Assembly (NCBI GenBank): GCA_039105265.1
Contig: JAPFFF010000007.1
Span: forward strand, 4,836,001 to 4,900,000
DNA from: Tritrichomonas musculus
Taxonomy: Eukaryota > Parabasalia > Tritrichomonadida > Tritrichomonadidae
Length of the DNA: 64,000 bases
Reading direction: 5' to 3'
A program made the position numbers and the translations under genes. The number at the start of each line of letters is the position of its first letter. Position 1 is the stretch's first letter. Positions 29,901 through 38,931 of this stretch are shown here, in pieces. The notes beneath the pieces were generated by a model, which was not told where the DNA came from, ran no database searches, and saw only the letters and a program-made list of their open reading frames with translations.

Positions 29901-32391
29901 TCTTGAAGATAGGCTTATTCGAATTTAAAAAGGCTTGTTTTTGTAAATCGGGTACAAAGATGCCTAATAGGTTGTATTCGATATCATTGATAGTATTAGA
30001 TAAAGAGTATACATCCTTATTAGTAATAACAAATTCAGGTATACCATTTTCTATAGTAAAATCAGAGTCTACAGGTGAGGTACCTCCACTTGGAATAGAA
30101 TCACATATTATTTTCCCATTTACTTCTAAATCACCCTTTATAATATATTTACCAAGTACTGGTTTAACTGGGTCTAATGATGGAGTATCTTTCGATATTT
30201 GAACACCATAACATTTTAATACATCCTCGAATTTATCAAACCCTTTGACAAAGTCAGGTATTGCTACTGCGGAAGAGTTATCTGTTTTGACTTCTTTCGT
30301 ATTTTCGATTGATAACGCCATTGGAGATGGGTCATCTTTTGGTTCCCAAACCCATTGCCTTTTATCTTCATTCCAAACTATTTCTCCAAAAACCTGAACA
30401 AAACTATTTCTTGCACGTACAAGAGCATTTACTGCTGGGGTGTTTTGTGTTCGCCATCTATCTATCCATTCCAAATGTTGTGATAAAATAACCCATTCTT
30501 CATGTGTCATATCCCATATTAAATTGTCAGGAGCATCTAATAATTCATCATGAATCCAATCATCATCTTGGAAGTCATATCCATGTTCTTGCCATTCCTC
30601 ATCTACAATATTCCAAGCTACATATTGACCTAATTCTGCATGATATTCTCTATTACGGTATAACATTTCATTTGTTGGCATATGTAGATATGAATTCTCT
30701 TCTGGAAAGAACACCCATTCTTCATATCTATCACTATACCTGAGATGTCCTCTATGGTCATTTTCAAAGATTGGTATTAATACATCTACTATTGCTTCAC
30801 TAGCTCCTTCTCTCCAACCTTCCTCGAAAGGATAATAAATATTTAACATAACCCATTCATCATGAACAACATCCCACATGTAATTTTGAGGTACAGGAGC
30901 ATTCCTATTTCGTCTCCATCCTGCAGGTCTATCCAAGTTATCATCTCTTTCTCGCCATTCCTCATAGATGATGTCCCAAACATAATTACTATCTTGATTA
31001 TATAGACCGTTCGAACGGTCGCCAATTGGTCTAAAAACTGGTATTTGTTGTTCTTGGTCTTGTTGTTCCATAGCTTGTTTTGCTATATCAGGTATTGCAT
31101 CCTCATACATAACAACATCAAGCATAGCATCTTGAAATGACTGTACTTGTTCACCAAGATTCAATCTATTTATATTCTCATCAATATCACCGAAATGTTC
31201 TTCAAGATGTCGATTTTGATTTCTTAGGTAGTTCGTCAATTCATCAATCTCATCTTGCGGGATACCTATGCCACCTCCTCCTTCCTCCTCTTCATGATTG
31301 CAATCACAGGATTTTATCTGCGATACTTGTCCTATCAAATCATTAATTACAATCATGAGTACTTCGATATTTCGTTGAACGTCATTTAAGTGGTCATTTA
31401 AGGTGACTGACATTTGAGTACCATCAATATGAGTAATGGTAATTTTATTATCTGGAGCTTTGGATAGTCGAAATAATTTTAAGGCTTTTGAGATACCTAA
31501 ACCTAATACACTCGAAAACAGCAAATATTGAAGTATTTGAGGAGTGTGTTTGTAATTTTCTAAGTAGTATCTTGTATATATATCAAGGAATTCACATGGG
31601 CTACTTACTTCAATAATTTGGTCTGCCTCAACCAAGTCTGTACACCCTTTGTATCTATATCCTATTCTTTGTACTGACAATTTATCTAGATTCCAATGGT
31701 ATTGAGATATCCTAGATACGAAATTTTTAAAGTTAGATTCATTAAAAGCCTCATATAAGAATCTCTTTGTTGTCATGTTAGTTCTTTCATTCTTTATGAC
31801 ATTTATCAATAAATCTCCCAGGTTCGAATAACCAAACTCAGCTAAAAATGGGTCAGGCTCTGGTGTTGGAAGTGGTACAGGGTCTTGAAGATATCGAATA
31901 ACCTTTGTTTGTCCTAGTTGTTCATCTGTTGATATTTGTTCATATCCATCAACAGCACACATCAATTCGGTATACATCTCATGAATAGCCTCACATGTAT
32001 TAGATTCTTCTTCAATAAATTCATTTAAGGTATTTACGCAAAGTTCATCTTTTATCAACTCCTTATATGACTCTGCTTTTTCAGGTAGTGAGCCTTCTAA
32101 TAGAGGTGTCTTTTCAGGTCCTTTAAATACATATTTTAAATAATTGGCAAATTTGTGTGTAATAGGTACATTGCCGAAACCATCAAGCTTTCCTCCATTT
32201 TCGATATAACCTTTGACTACTCTTTCATCTACTTCAGCCTTGTTATATAAACAACTAAACGTAGGATAATCATCTGGGTCCTCATTTCTTATAATATCAA
32301 TATTACCTTCATCATTAACACTTATCTCAACATCCTTGTCTTTGAGCTTCTCTGCTTCATTTGATTGCAAAGAATAAAGTTTAATTGACAT
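26956..32391 (-). CDS. Polinton giant fibre-like protein (1811 aa)
   Basis: This is the largest gene of the element. The first in-frame ATG (32391, MSIKLYSLQ) is used because the longer frame begins at TTG. Residues about 465-690 hold six or so spaced copies of a Trp-rich motif of the form WDxxxxEW (VWDIIYEEW, MWDVVHDEW, AWNIVDEEW, IWDMTHEEW, VWNEDKRQW). A phage-tail-like phrase KYIIKGDLEVNGKIICDSI lies near 760. Several beta-rich blocks follow, then a short hydrophobic stretch (ALAFGVIGTAGSIANVGL, about 1310) and coiled coils near 1600-1700 (ISNLERENATLKDTIAAMEARL), before a beta-rich C-terminal domain. This resembles trimeric fibre or adhesin proteins. Function in host-surface or particle attachment is inference. 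Confidence 0.65.
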   Translation of the reverse strand: MSIKLYSLQSNEAEKLKDKDVEISVNDEGNIDIIRNEDPDDYPTFSCLYNKAEVDERVVKGYIENGGKLDGFGNVPITHKFANYLKYVFKGPEKTPLLEGSLPEKAESYKELIKDELCVNTLNEFIEEESNTCEAIHEMYTELMCAVDGYEQISTDEQLGQTKVIRYLQDPVPLPTPEPDPFLAEFGYSNLGDLLINVIKNERTNMTTKRFLYEAFNESNFKNFVSRISQYHWNLDKLSVQRIGYRYKGCTDLVEADQIIEVSSPCEFLDIYTRYYLENYKHTPQILQYLLFSSVLGLGISKALKLFRLSKAPDNKITITHIDGTQMSVTLNDHLNDVQRNIEVLMIVINDLIGQVSQIKSCDCNHEEEEGGGGIGIPQDEIDELTNYLRNQNRHLEEHFGDIDENINRLNLGEQVQSFQDAMLDVVMYEDAIPDIAKQAMEQQDQEQQIPVFRPIGDRSNGLYNQDSNYVWDIIYEEWRERDDNLDRPAGWRRNRNAPVPQNYMWDVVHDEWVMLNIYYPFEEGWREGASEAIVDVLIPIFENDHRGHLRYSDRYEEWVFFPEENSYLHMPTNEMLYRNREYHAELGQYVAWNIVDEEWQEHGYDFQDDDWIHDELLDAPDNLIWDMTHEEWVILSQHLEWIDRWRTQNTPAVNALVRARNSFVQVFGEIVWNEDKRQWVWEPKDDPSPMALSIENTKEVKTDNSSAVAIPDFVKGFDKFEDVLKCYGVQISKDTPSLDPVKPVLGKYIIKGDLEVNGKIICDSIPSGGTSPVDSDFTIENGIPEFVITNKDVYSLSNTINDIEYNLLGIFVPDLQKQAFLNSNKPIFKIVLRKNVIYDERGRYIKEFYITSRNGKIVCPVITYDKENDYCTINDNSSTDDRYYIAFDKSLPFHPYTLYLNGELSIMNEYEPTALKTDKAIKCSIIEAENALKLHKSDVHYFYKPSIITEEKIGEDEYYKMVYEVPDNYEIPDKLNFVFKEHCFGNTWNLQWNTDKSRENKGYWSGDNAKGHLNGKVINKWNIRPTKKANSCYGCWITVKQTDMHEAIITNEGNGLMHSLLKNYKNEFKLEMKDGTIKDGSEWNMTCAYENHLTDGLSNSLHPGYYGTVLLYISMDSTEGIRTDLVEKIYLDIYVGESSTATRLSFKPDGFHAQKNGEVFVDVIPVLDTIETISYDWGFCLDVGETRDIKLYLRKDYTDPIDEINWDSSTNAFKYIIDQQFYEITPNPNAATTLYTDYNITSSKIITADNITTMRSDLNVLTNNFDVVSYDVKDITSKVNVLNAEMGETKRITKHLQEDIDQVRIVSNVALAFGVIGTAGSIANVGLTLFRTGFTFTKAGVDSAIEGVSQGEQALYHLGDGSNLPPLKIGRSTTTDLTPIIDWCDAEKVVVEYTDETEDISKTITTYRDAIDLCNHFRESLKPAFRLLADKINEVNEEVENNNYVDKNDLVRDDTIDIVGSIVNKEVHLEAEDVITDGTIKARLMVMKVSEFNDIDYEECIITITIAGGTISQYEGSDYFPTCTLNGKTIVIANPQQVRVTGIAIKENSAVRRMSFEVKDIAYTCDIDALNNKVDSLEKISHDNNESIATIMNEYPTVDEVNDVLKEYALKKDIPEPVDLSNYALKSELEEVKTKIDNTSKAQQDLAILVGEHVASIVTINSKISNLERENATLKDTIAAMEARLAALANRLTRIKYTFSVPNSTSIRYQFEQPFDAYEATLYLTYHENKNNVTSEKEIKINISFNVKNSPTSEYQCEPTKIWLNNIEFPLSSGNLVVNATANFIAINSTFFTSNGILLEDNTKNEIHSL

Positions 32392-32408
32392 TTTTTGGAT
32401 ATAATAAA

Positions 32409-33119
32409 ATGTTAGTATCAGTACAAAGTACAAATGCTGATGAATATAATAAGGTATCTATCAATTTGGATATACCTTGGAAGTGTAAATATGTCAAGTA
32501 TTATGTATCTTCAATTAGTACCTTGAGTAATATTCTGTTAACCAATGGTGATGATTATATTGAAATGTCAAGTGATTCAATACCTATTAAAGCCTATTTT
32601 CGAACTCCTAAATTTTCCTATACTATCAAAGAATTACAATCGGTATTAAATTTAATGTCTTGGTTTCAATGGGAGTATAAACAAGAAACAAGAACATTTC
32701 AATTAAAAACCACAATGAAGACTACCATTACGTCTTTAACTCATCGAGCTGCATTAGTAACTGGTCTTTATAATACTCCATTGCCTTTAGAGTTGCCTGC
32801 TAATACAACCTATATAATAAAAGATATACCAATATTAAATCATACTAAGTTGTATTTAGTATCATTACAAGGTAATGCCATATACTCCAATATAGGTGAA
32901 CAACAATATACACCATCAGTTATTGGTAGTATAAATACCTTCACCTTAGATAATAAACCACTTATATATGATTTCGAAACTGAAAGTAAACCATTAAAAA
33001 TAAAAACATATACAGATTCATTAAAATTTTTAGAATTAAGTTTAGTAGATTTCCAATACCAGCCGATATTGTTAAAAAGTCCTTTGTTCATAACTATCAA
33101 AATTAAACCATCTACGTAA
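32409..33119 (+). CDS. Polinton protein of unknown function, beta-rich (236 aa)
   Basis: The ATG at 32409 is used; the longer frame starts at TTG inside the divergent fibre gene. The two divergent starts are 17 bp apart and must share a promoter region. The protein is beta-rich with no charged low-complexity stretch, and it ends LELSLVDFQYQPILLKSPLF then ITIKIKPS, a style seen in structural (jelly-roll or fibre-knob) proteins of Polinton-like viruses. Its end overlaps the polymerase gene end by 8 bp, convergently. A structural role is a guess. Confidence 0.55.
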   Translation: MLVSVQSTNADEYNKVSINLDIPWKCKYVKYYVSSISTLSNILLTNGDDYIEMSSDSIPIKAYFRTPKFSYTIKELQSVLNLMSWFQWEYKQETRTFQLKTTMKTTITSLTHRAALVTGLYNTPLPLELPANTTYIIKDIPILNHTKLYLVSLQGNAIYSNIGEQQYTPSVIGSINTFTLDNKPLIYDFETESKPLKIKTYTDSLKFLELSLVDFQYQPILLKSPLFITIKIKPST

Positions 33120-36100
33120 ACCTAAGAGTACGTGCAAATTTAGGTAAGTTGGTTTGTTGAAATGTCTTTGACTTCCTGAATGCATTCGAACCATCCAACA
33201 AATCAAATGTCATGCTTTCTCCTTTGTACATCCTTTCAAAAAGTTCTTCAACTGAGATACCCATCCTTTTGCACTTGTTGAGAATAACTTGTTTTGGAAT
33301 TCCTTTAAGTCTAATATGGTATCCTTCATTTCCTTGTTCATCAACCAAGATATCGAGGTAGCTCTTTTTACCAAGTGCAATGAGTTTTCTTGAGTGTATT
33401 TCCCCTTGACTACCTTCGAACTCATCGAAGTCATTATGGAACTGACACATATTTTTACCAATAAGAGGTTGATGATACTTGAACTGGAATAAGTCAGCTA
33501 TCTTTGGCACGTCATTTTCCATAACGTGACAAGAATCTGTGTCTTGGTAGTAGATAGGTATACCTGCTTGCTCAGCTGTAGCCATAACCCTGTTCATTAA
33601 GTGCTTACTCCAAGAGAGAACGCTTGCACCAAATTGAGGTAGGTTGAAATGGTCATTAATTGGTTTCAACTTCTTGACATAGCACTTATCAATATTAACA
33701 TCTTCAACAACCTCCTTGACAAAGTTGTAGTTCCGCCAGAGATACTTGTATAGTTGGCTTTTTGGTACTGTCTTTGTTTCAGTCTTAGTTGCTTTTAATA
33801 TTGACTTGCCATATATGGAGTTGAGGAGGAGCTTTATTGTTTGTTCAAGAGGGTTCTTTTGCTTTTTATAACTTGCCCTGAGATTAAAGAGCTTCTCAAT
33901 GAACTCATTGATTTTCTTGTTAAATCCTTCATCAAAGTAATAGCCACGTATTAACTCATATTCAACATCATAAAATTCGAACAAGTCCATAAGACCTACT
34001 TTATCGATATAATAATGGTCAACAAGGAAATTACCGAATATTTTACTACCTGTTTCATTCCTTGTAAATACTTGTCCAAATTTATATGGCTCTTTTGATT
34101 TACATTCGAGTTTCTTGATGTTGACTTCGATAAAGAATGTATCATATTGCATAAGTTGTTCATGGGTAGTACCTTGTGGTATTACTTTAGGTCTTCCTTT
34201 TGGTATACCATCCATGACATACATTGCAGATGGATATAAGCTAACTGCATCAAAGTCTTGTATCCTTCCTTCGATGTATTGCTTTTCATTACCTGCTGTC
34301 ATTGTTCGTCCACCTGAAACACATCGTTGAATGAAGTCTTGACACTTACCTGATAATTCATAACATCCATCAAAACAACCATATTTTTTTGCAAAGCAAT
34401 ATCCAATAGCACTGATAGATATAAAATCATGAACACCATACATATCTGTCTTTGTTTCTTTAAAGACTTCTCCGAGGTCTCTATTAAATTTTTCCATTCC
34501 CTTCATCAAAACAATACAATCCTTGAAACAATAGAAGATGGCATATTTAATGATGTCGATTTTGCCATCATTATAACAATTTGCTATTTTTGCATTTTCG
34601 ATAATCTGCTTGCAGTTTGCATCAAGTTGTTCTTTCGATAACTTGTCTTGGTTTTCATCGATGTATTGCTGTTGGAACTCAGTAGCATCAACAATTCTTC
34701 TTTGTATGTTCTCTTGTGTATATAGCTTATATGCCATGACTTCCTTGTGAACATTGAGGTTGAACATTGTAGCAAATTTACTTAATGCTTGTGGTATTAT
34801 ACTGTATGAGTTCCTGAATGTTAATCTTTTTTTGACTTTCCTTGTACCTTCTTCGAATAATGTCATGATGATTTGAAGTACAGTACCACTTCGTTCTGTT
34901 ATCTGTGTATCCCATCCAGGTGTGTTAATGAAAAAGCATGCATCATACTTGAGGTTGTGAAAATATGTTAATGAACCACTCCATAAATAATTCAAGAGCT
35001 TCTGTCCACAATCTTCACCTTGAATAGATATTTTATGTATGTTGGCACCATCTCGAAAGATAGTACAATTGAGATATGGTATATGTGGACTGACTGTAGA
35101 GTTTGTTTCGAAGTCGCTATAATAAATCCTTGACCATGTATTTTGTTTCTTCTTGTTATTATCAATGAGTCTTGTACATTGTTCTGCATTATATTCGAGA
35201 CTTACATAATCTTTCACATGGTCATATTCAGTTGTGTTGATTATATCCATTTCACATGCTTTTATTTCTTCGAATAGATGTAGTTCAAACATCTTTTGGA
35301 AAAAGGTTATTGGTTTGATTCCTTCATGATTATAGTCTTTGACAGTCTTTCCATTATCATGCAATCTTTGTATCTTACATCTTTTTTCAAAAGGCATATG
35401 TGCAAATGTTTTATCAAGTTCTTCATAGTGTTGAAGGTAGAATAATGTACAAGGTATTTTCCTGTTGAGCATATAATGGTCTTTGAACAATATCAGTTTA
35501 ACTTCTCTTTTAAAATCAACAGACCATTTTTTCTTTCTGGTGTTGATTCTTGTTTCATACTTGTATTTATCAGGTTGTTCAACAACTCTAATGATGCTAA
35601 AATTGCACTTGAACTTTTGAGCAACATCAATTATCTTGTTATTAGGTATGGTTCTTGTTTGAACAAAAAATCGTAGGTCATCTATTTCATCATCAGTGAA
35701 CACACCTGATTGTATACAAGCATATACAAAACAATTATCTCTGTAGTTCTCTTTCCTTACTTCATGAAAGATTTGGTATGCTGATAGGTCTATTGGAGAA
35801 CGATTGATGTATGGAAAAAAACTACCTTCTGGTGTATTTCGATAGTCTTCATCAATTTCGACTTCATCATCATAGATTTCATGAGTATCCATATCTTGCA
35901 TCTTGGTTCGAAAATGAACACCATCATTTGTTTTATTCATGTCAATAAATTGTACCTCATATCGAACAGGAATGAACATGTTTGAGATGTATGGATTTGT
36001 ATCTGATTGGTCTTCACTTAAATCAAGTTCTCCTGTTATATGTCCGAGTGTACTTTCGATGTTGTGCTTATCACTGAGTGTGAAGTACTTGTGAGTTCCA

Positions 36101-36387
36101 TCAAGTGCTATTGCTTTTACAATAGGTCTTCCAGCATGTTTCATTTTATAAATCTGTCTAAGTGTTTCAGTAAACGCATACCTCTTATCTTCATCTTGGT
36201 TGATGTCTGTTGCAAAACCAATACCTTGTCCTGCTGGAATCATGAGCTTCCTCATTTCTTCTTTAAACTTGTCGTTCTTTTTATATTGTTTAGCACGTCG
36301 ATTATATTCACGACGAAACTGTGATTTTGTATCAGCATAGACATCTCCAATAGCATCTAAAAAATCATCTTCAATGTCCTTGTTCAT
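33112..36387 (-). CDS. polB: Polinton protein-primed family B DNA polymerase
   Basis: This 1091-aa protein starts at ATG 36387 (MNKDIEDDF); the longer frame starts at TTG. The exonuclease domain has YSDFETNS (Exo I), YFHNLKYDACFF (Exo II) and YCFKDCIVLMKG (Exo III). The polymerase domain has motif A QDFDAVSLYPSAM, motif B TIKLLLNSIYGKS and motif C YYQDTDSCHVM. Insertions between A and B fit TPR1/TPR2 of protein-primed polymerases (phi29 and adenovirus type). About 350 residues precede Exo I, the place where Polintons carry a terminal-protein-like or protease-like extension. In Polintons this enzyme copies the element from its protein-capped inverted repeats. Identity is certain. Confidence 0.97.
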   Translation of the reverse strand: MNKDIEDDFLDAIGDVYADTKSQFRREYNRRAKQYKKNDKFKEEMRKLMIPAGQGIGFATDINQDEDKRYAFTETLRQIYKMKHAGRPIVKAIALDGTHKYFTLSDKHNIESTLGHITGELDLSEDQSDTNPYISNMFIPVRYEVQFIDMNKTNDGVHFRTKMQDMDTHEIYDDEVEIDEDYRNTPEGSFFPYINRSPIDLSAYQIFHEVRKENYRDNCFVYACIQSGVFTDDEIDDLRFFVQTRTIPNNKIIDVAQKFKCNFSIIRVVEQPDKYKYETRINTRKKKWSVDFKREVKLILFKDHYMLNRKIPCTLFYLQHYEELDKTFAHMPFEKRCKIQRLHDNGKTVKDYNHEGIKPITFFQKMFELHLFEEIKACEMDIINTTEYDHVKDYVSLEYNAEQCTRLIDNNKKKQNTWSRIYYSDFETNSTVSPHIPYLNCTIFRDGANIHKISIQGEDCGQKLLNYLWSGSLTYFHNLKYDACFFINTPGWDTQITERSGTVLQIIMTLFEEGTRKVKKRLTFRNSYSIIPQALSKFATMFNLNVHKEVMAYKLYTQENIQRRIVDATEFQQQYIDENQDKLSKEQLDANCKQIIENAKIANCYNDGKIDIIKYAIFYCFKDCIVLMKGMEKFNRDLGEVFKETKTDMYGVHDFISISAIGYCFAKKYGCFDGCYELSGKCQDFIQRCVSGGRTMTAGNEKQYIEGRIQDFDAVSLYPSAMYVMDGIPKGRPKVIPQGTTHEQLMQYDTFFIEVNIKKLECKSKEPYKFGQVFTRNETGSKIFGNFLVDHYYIDKVGLMDLFEFYDVEYELIRGYYFDEGFNKKINEFIEKLFNLRASYKKQKNPLEQTIKLLLNSIYGKSILKATKTETKTVPKSQLYKYLWRNYNFVKEVVEDVNIDKCYVKKLKPINDHFNLPQFGASVLSWSKHLMNRVMATAEQAGIPIYYQDTDSCHVMENDVPKIADLFQFKYHQPLIGKNMCQFHNDFDEFEGSQGEIHSRKLIALGKKSYLDILVDEQGNEGYHIRLKGIPKQVILNKCKRMGISVEELFERMYKGESMTFDLLDGSNAFRKSKTFQQTNLPKFARTLRFT

Positions 36388-36453
36388 GTTTAACACAAAA
36401 TAAAAGTGAAACGATAAAAATAAAAACAAAGAAAAAGTTAAAAAATTAATTGT

Positions 36454-37635
36454 TTATTGAGGATATCCATTATCATCATCATCTAGATGTGGAAAATTAT
36501 ATTGGAATTCATTTCCTTTCGACTTCATATCAGATTTTTGTTGATATTGGTTCTTTATCATACCTTCATTGAAGGTTTTGATGTTCTTCATCACTTGTTT
36601 CGGTGATTGCCTCCTGTCTTTTTTAACGAAGTCGCATGAATTGTCCAACTTCTCTTTCTCTTCTGGTGATAAGTATGGTCGAAGATGATAAATGCAATTG
36701 GACAACTTCCATCCATATGTCTTGAACAATGATGTTTGTTCAGCTGTTGATGTCTGGGGAATGGTGTCAAACATGTATCGAAGATGGTCTAGTTCGTTGT
36801 CCATCAATTGAGTTCTTACATACTTCTCTGCAAATGAATCAGTTGTTGGAGGACCACTTGTTCTTGCATTTTTCAGATCCGCCACGTCCTTCTTCAGATC
36901 GTGAATTTTGTTAATGTACTTCGCCACCTTTTTTGGAGCAAGTTCCAATTTCATCAGCTCGAGTGCGTATTCGTCGTTATCATCAATGTCTTTCCTGAGT
37001 TCTTCAGCATTGTGATTGATGTCTTCAATGTGAAATTCTACACCAGTCATTTTCTCCTCCAACTTCGATAATCGGTCTTTCAAGTTTTCATTTTCTTCTA
37101 TTAATCGTTCCATTTCCTCTCGAAAGTCGAATGGACGAACATTATCCTCCTTATAATCACTATTGGATTTCATTTCATGAAGACTTTTCGGTGGCTTGTA
37201 TGGTTCTTTGCGAGCTGGTGATGGTTCTTCAACAACATCTTCGATTTTTGTTTCTTCCTTCGGATTGGTACTTGTCTTCTGCGGTTCTGTAAATCCAGAT
37301 GGTCTGGATATAGGACCAAGTCTTGGAGGTGGTGGTGGTATTTTTGGTAATGTATTTGGTGTAGGAGGAAGGAGTGGATGATATCGAGGTGGTGGAAATA
37401 CTTTACTCGAAAATGGCACGTACTGCTGCTTCTTCCTTCTTGCATCGTCTTCTTGCTTCAATCTTGCTAATGCTTCTTCTTCTTCTTGTTGCTGCTTCTT
37501 CTTCTTGTTGCTGCTTCTTCCTTTCTTCTTCTTCTTCTTGTTGCTGCTTCTTCCTTCTTCTTGCTTCTTCTTCTTCTTGCTGCTTCTTCCTTTCTTCTTC
37601 TTCTTGTTGCTGCTTCTTCTTCCTTCTTGCTTCAT
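36454..37635 (-). CDS. Polinton coiled-coil protein with Lys/Ser-rich start (393 aa)
   Basis: The first 50-60 residues come from a CTT/GAA-type low-complexity tract and are almost all Lys, Gln, Ser, Arg and Glu. After a Pro-rich linker (about 75-150) comes a coiled coil at about 175-265 (MERLIEENENLKDRLSKLEE and further heptads), then a helical C-terminal domain with SPEEKEKLDNSCDFVKKDRR. It may be a scaffold or DNA-binding accessory. Reading-frame choice within the low-complexity part is uncertain, and a second frame overlaps it there (listed separately). No homologue is recognised. Confidence 0.5.
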   Translation of the reverse strand: MKQEGRRSSNKKKKKGRSSKKKKKQEEGRSSNKKKKKKGRSSNKKKKQQQEEEEALARLKQEDDARRKKQQYVPFSSKVFPPPRYHPLLPPTPNTLPKIPPPPPRLGPISRPSGFTEPQKTSTNPKEETKIEDVVEEPSPARKEPYKPPKSLHEMKSNSDYKEDNVRPFDFREEMERLIEENENLKDRLSKLEEKMTGVEFHIEDINHNAEELRKDIDDNDEYALELMKLELAPKKVAKYINKIHDLKKDVADLKNARTSGPPTTDSFAEKYVRTQLMDNELDHLRYMFDTIPQTSTAEQTSLFKTYGWKLSNCIYHLRPYLSPEEKEKLDNSCDFVKKDRRQSPKQVMKNIKTFNEGMIKNQYQQKSDMKSKGNEFQYNFPHLDDDDNGYPQ

Positions 37636-37846
37636 CTTCTTCTTGCTGCTTCTTTAATCTAGCTGCTTCTTCTTGCTGCTTCATGATGTACTGCTTCATT
37701 GATTCGAGTTGTTCTGGGGTCATGTTCTTGATCCAATCTTCTGTGGGTGGAGCTGATGGCGGATCTGATGGTGGAGCTTGTTGACCCAATTGCTCGATCG
37801 AGTCAAATAGACTAACATCGCTGTCTGAGCTGTAGTTGTATGACAT
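37403..37846 (-). CDS. Polinton low-complexity frame starting MSYNYSSDSD
   Basis: The ATG at 37846 opens a frame with a normal-looking first 50 residues (SLFDSIEQLGQQAPPSDPPS, then WIKNMTPEQLESMKQYIMKQ) followed by a highly repetitive Glu/Gln/Lys helix (KKQQQEEEE units). The repetitive part overlaps the neighbouring frame. It is reported as a separate open frame of the element; I make no claim about how the two relate. Confidence 0.4.
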   Translation of the reverse strand: MSYNYSSDSDVSLFDSIEQLGQQAPPSDPPSAPPTEDWIKNMTPEQLESMKQYIMKQQEEAARLKKQQEEDEARRKKKQQQEEEERKKQQEEEEARRRKKQQQEEEEERKKQQQEEEAATRRRRSISKIEARRRCKKEEAAVRAIFE

Positions 37847-38039
37847 TACAAGTATAAAAATGATTAATTTTCTTGTTGATATCACTAAATTTTAAATTTC
37901 GTAGAAAAACTCGAAGGTGGATATTTTTCTTTGAAAAAGTTAAATACACTATAAAAATTCAAAAATTGAATTAAAAAAAAAATAAAATATATTGAAATTT
38001 TAAAAAAATATATTTATTAATATCACTATTATTTTATTA

Positions 38040-38465
38040 ATGATGAATGAAGAAGAAGATAAAATAGAAGATATTTTACAAAAACAAACACCTCCTAAAG
38101 GTTGTGATTCATTCGACTACAAAATAAATATAAACATGTCGAAAAAAATATCTCAACTAAAAGTTGAAGATGATACATCAAATTTAAGAACGATGTGTGA
38201 AAATTATGCTCATGCTCTTGAAAATGATGCACATCGACTTCGAGCAAAACAAAAAAAGAGGTACGATGAATGGTTTGACAACCTCGAGAAAGATTGTTAT
38301 CCTGCAAGAGACATTGTTAACTTGTACAACATGTTCTTTGGTCATGAACTACCTATTACTCGACTTGGTTTCGGGCATCTCGATGGAACAAAGAGACACT
38401 TTACACATAAGAAAGTGAAAAGAAACAAGAAGTTCATCACAATGTACTACAAGAAAAATGAATAA
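38040..38465 (+). CDS. Polinton orphan protein, basic C-terminus (141 aa)
   Basis: The open frame from ATG 38040 encodes a helical, charged protein: acidic first 20 residues, a central KKRYDEWFDNLEKDCYPARD and a basic end (THKKVKRNKKFITMYYKKNE). It stands alone on the plus strand between the coiled-coil gene and the 19-bp arrays. No family is recognised. Nucleic-acid binding is plausible from charge only. Confidence 0.5.
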   Translation: MMNEEEDKIEDILQKQTPPKGCDSFDYKININMSKKISQLKVEDDTSNLRTMCENYAHALENDAHRLRAKQKKRYDEWFDNLEKDCYPARDIVNLYNMFFGHELPITRLGFGHLDGTKRHFTHKKVKRNKKFITMYYKKNE

Positions 38466-38477
38466 CTAAAAATTTTT

Positions 38478-38751
38478 TAACTACTTGTTTTTTTCGAGGT
38501 ACTTGTTTTTTTTCGAGGTACTTGTTTTTTTTCGAGGTACTTGTTTTTTTTCGAGGTACTTGTTTTTTTTTTCGAGGTACTTGTTTTTTTAGAGGTACTT
38601 GTTTTTTTGTACTTTTTTTTTTCGAGGTACTTGTTTTTTTTTCGAGGTACTTGTTTTTTTTCGAGGTACTTGTTTTTTTTCGAGGTACTTGTTTTTTTTT
38701 TTTTACTTGTTTTTTTAGAGGTACTTGTTTTTTTTCGAGGTACTTGTTTTT
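38478..38751. repeat. 19-bp tandem array A (T-run plus CGAGGTACTTG)
   Basis: There are about 14 copies of a roughly 19-bp unit, TTTTTTTTCGAGGTACTTG, with T-run length and one or two bases varying. Frames read through it on both strands (KQVPRKK or FFEVLVF repeats) are artefacts of the array. The core TACTTGTTTTTT...GTACT also appears in the terminal repeats of the element. Confidence 0.9.
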
Positions 38752-38931
38752 CCTCATAAGCTACCTTTTTCCTCATAAGCTACCTTTTTCCTCATAAGCT
38801 ACCTTTTTCCTCATAAGCTACCTTTTTCCTCATAAGCTACCTTTTTCCTCATAAGCTACCTTTTTCCTCATAAGCTACCTTTTTCCTCATAAGCTACCTT
38901 TTTCCTCATAAGCTACCTTTTTCCTCATGTG
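38752..38931. repeat. 19-bp tandem array B (CCTCATAAGCTACCTTTTT)
   Basis: Nine perfect copies of CCTCATAAGCTACCTTTTT follow each other at exact 19-bp steps from 38752, with a diverged tenth at 38923. The array starts where array A ends and its last copies code for the C-terminus of the neighbouring minus-strand gene. Perfect copies imply recent expansion or active homogenisation. Confidence 0.95.

Noticed and set aside
38437-38797. Frames of 72-106 codons with KQVPRKK or FFEVLVF repeats
   Set aside because: They are products of the 19-bp array, with no unique sequence.
38478-38931. CRISPR array
   Set aside because: Units are contiguous with no unique spacers and the host is a eukaryote; it is a plain tandem repeat.
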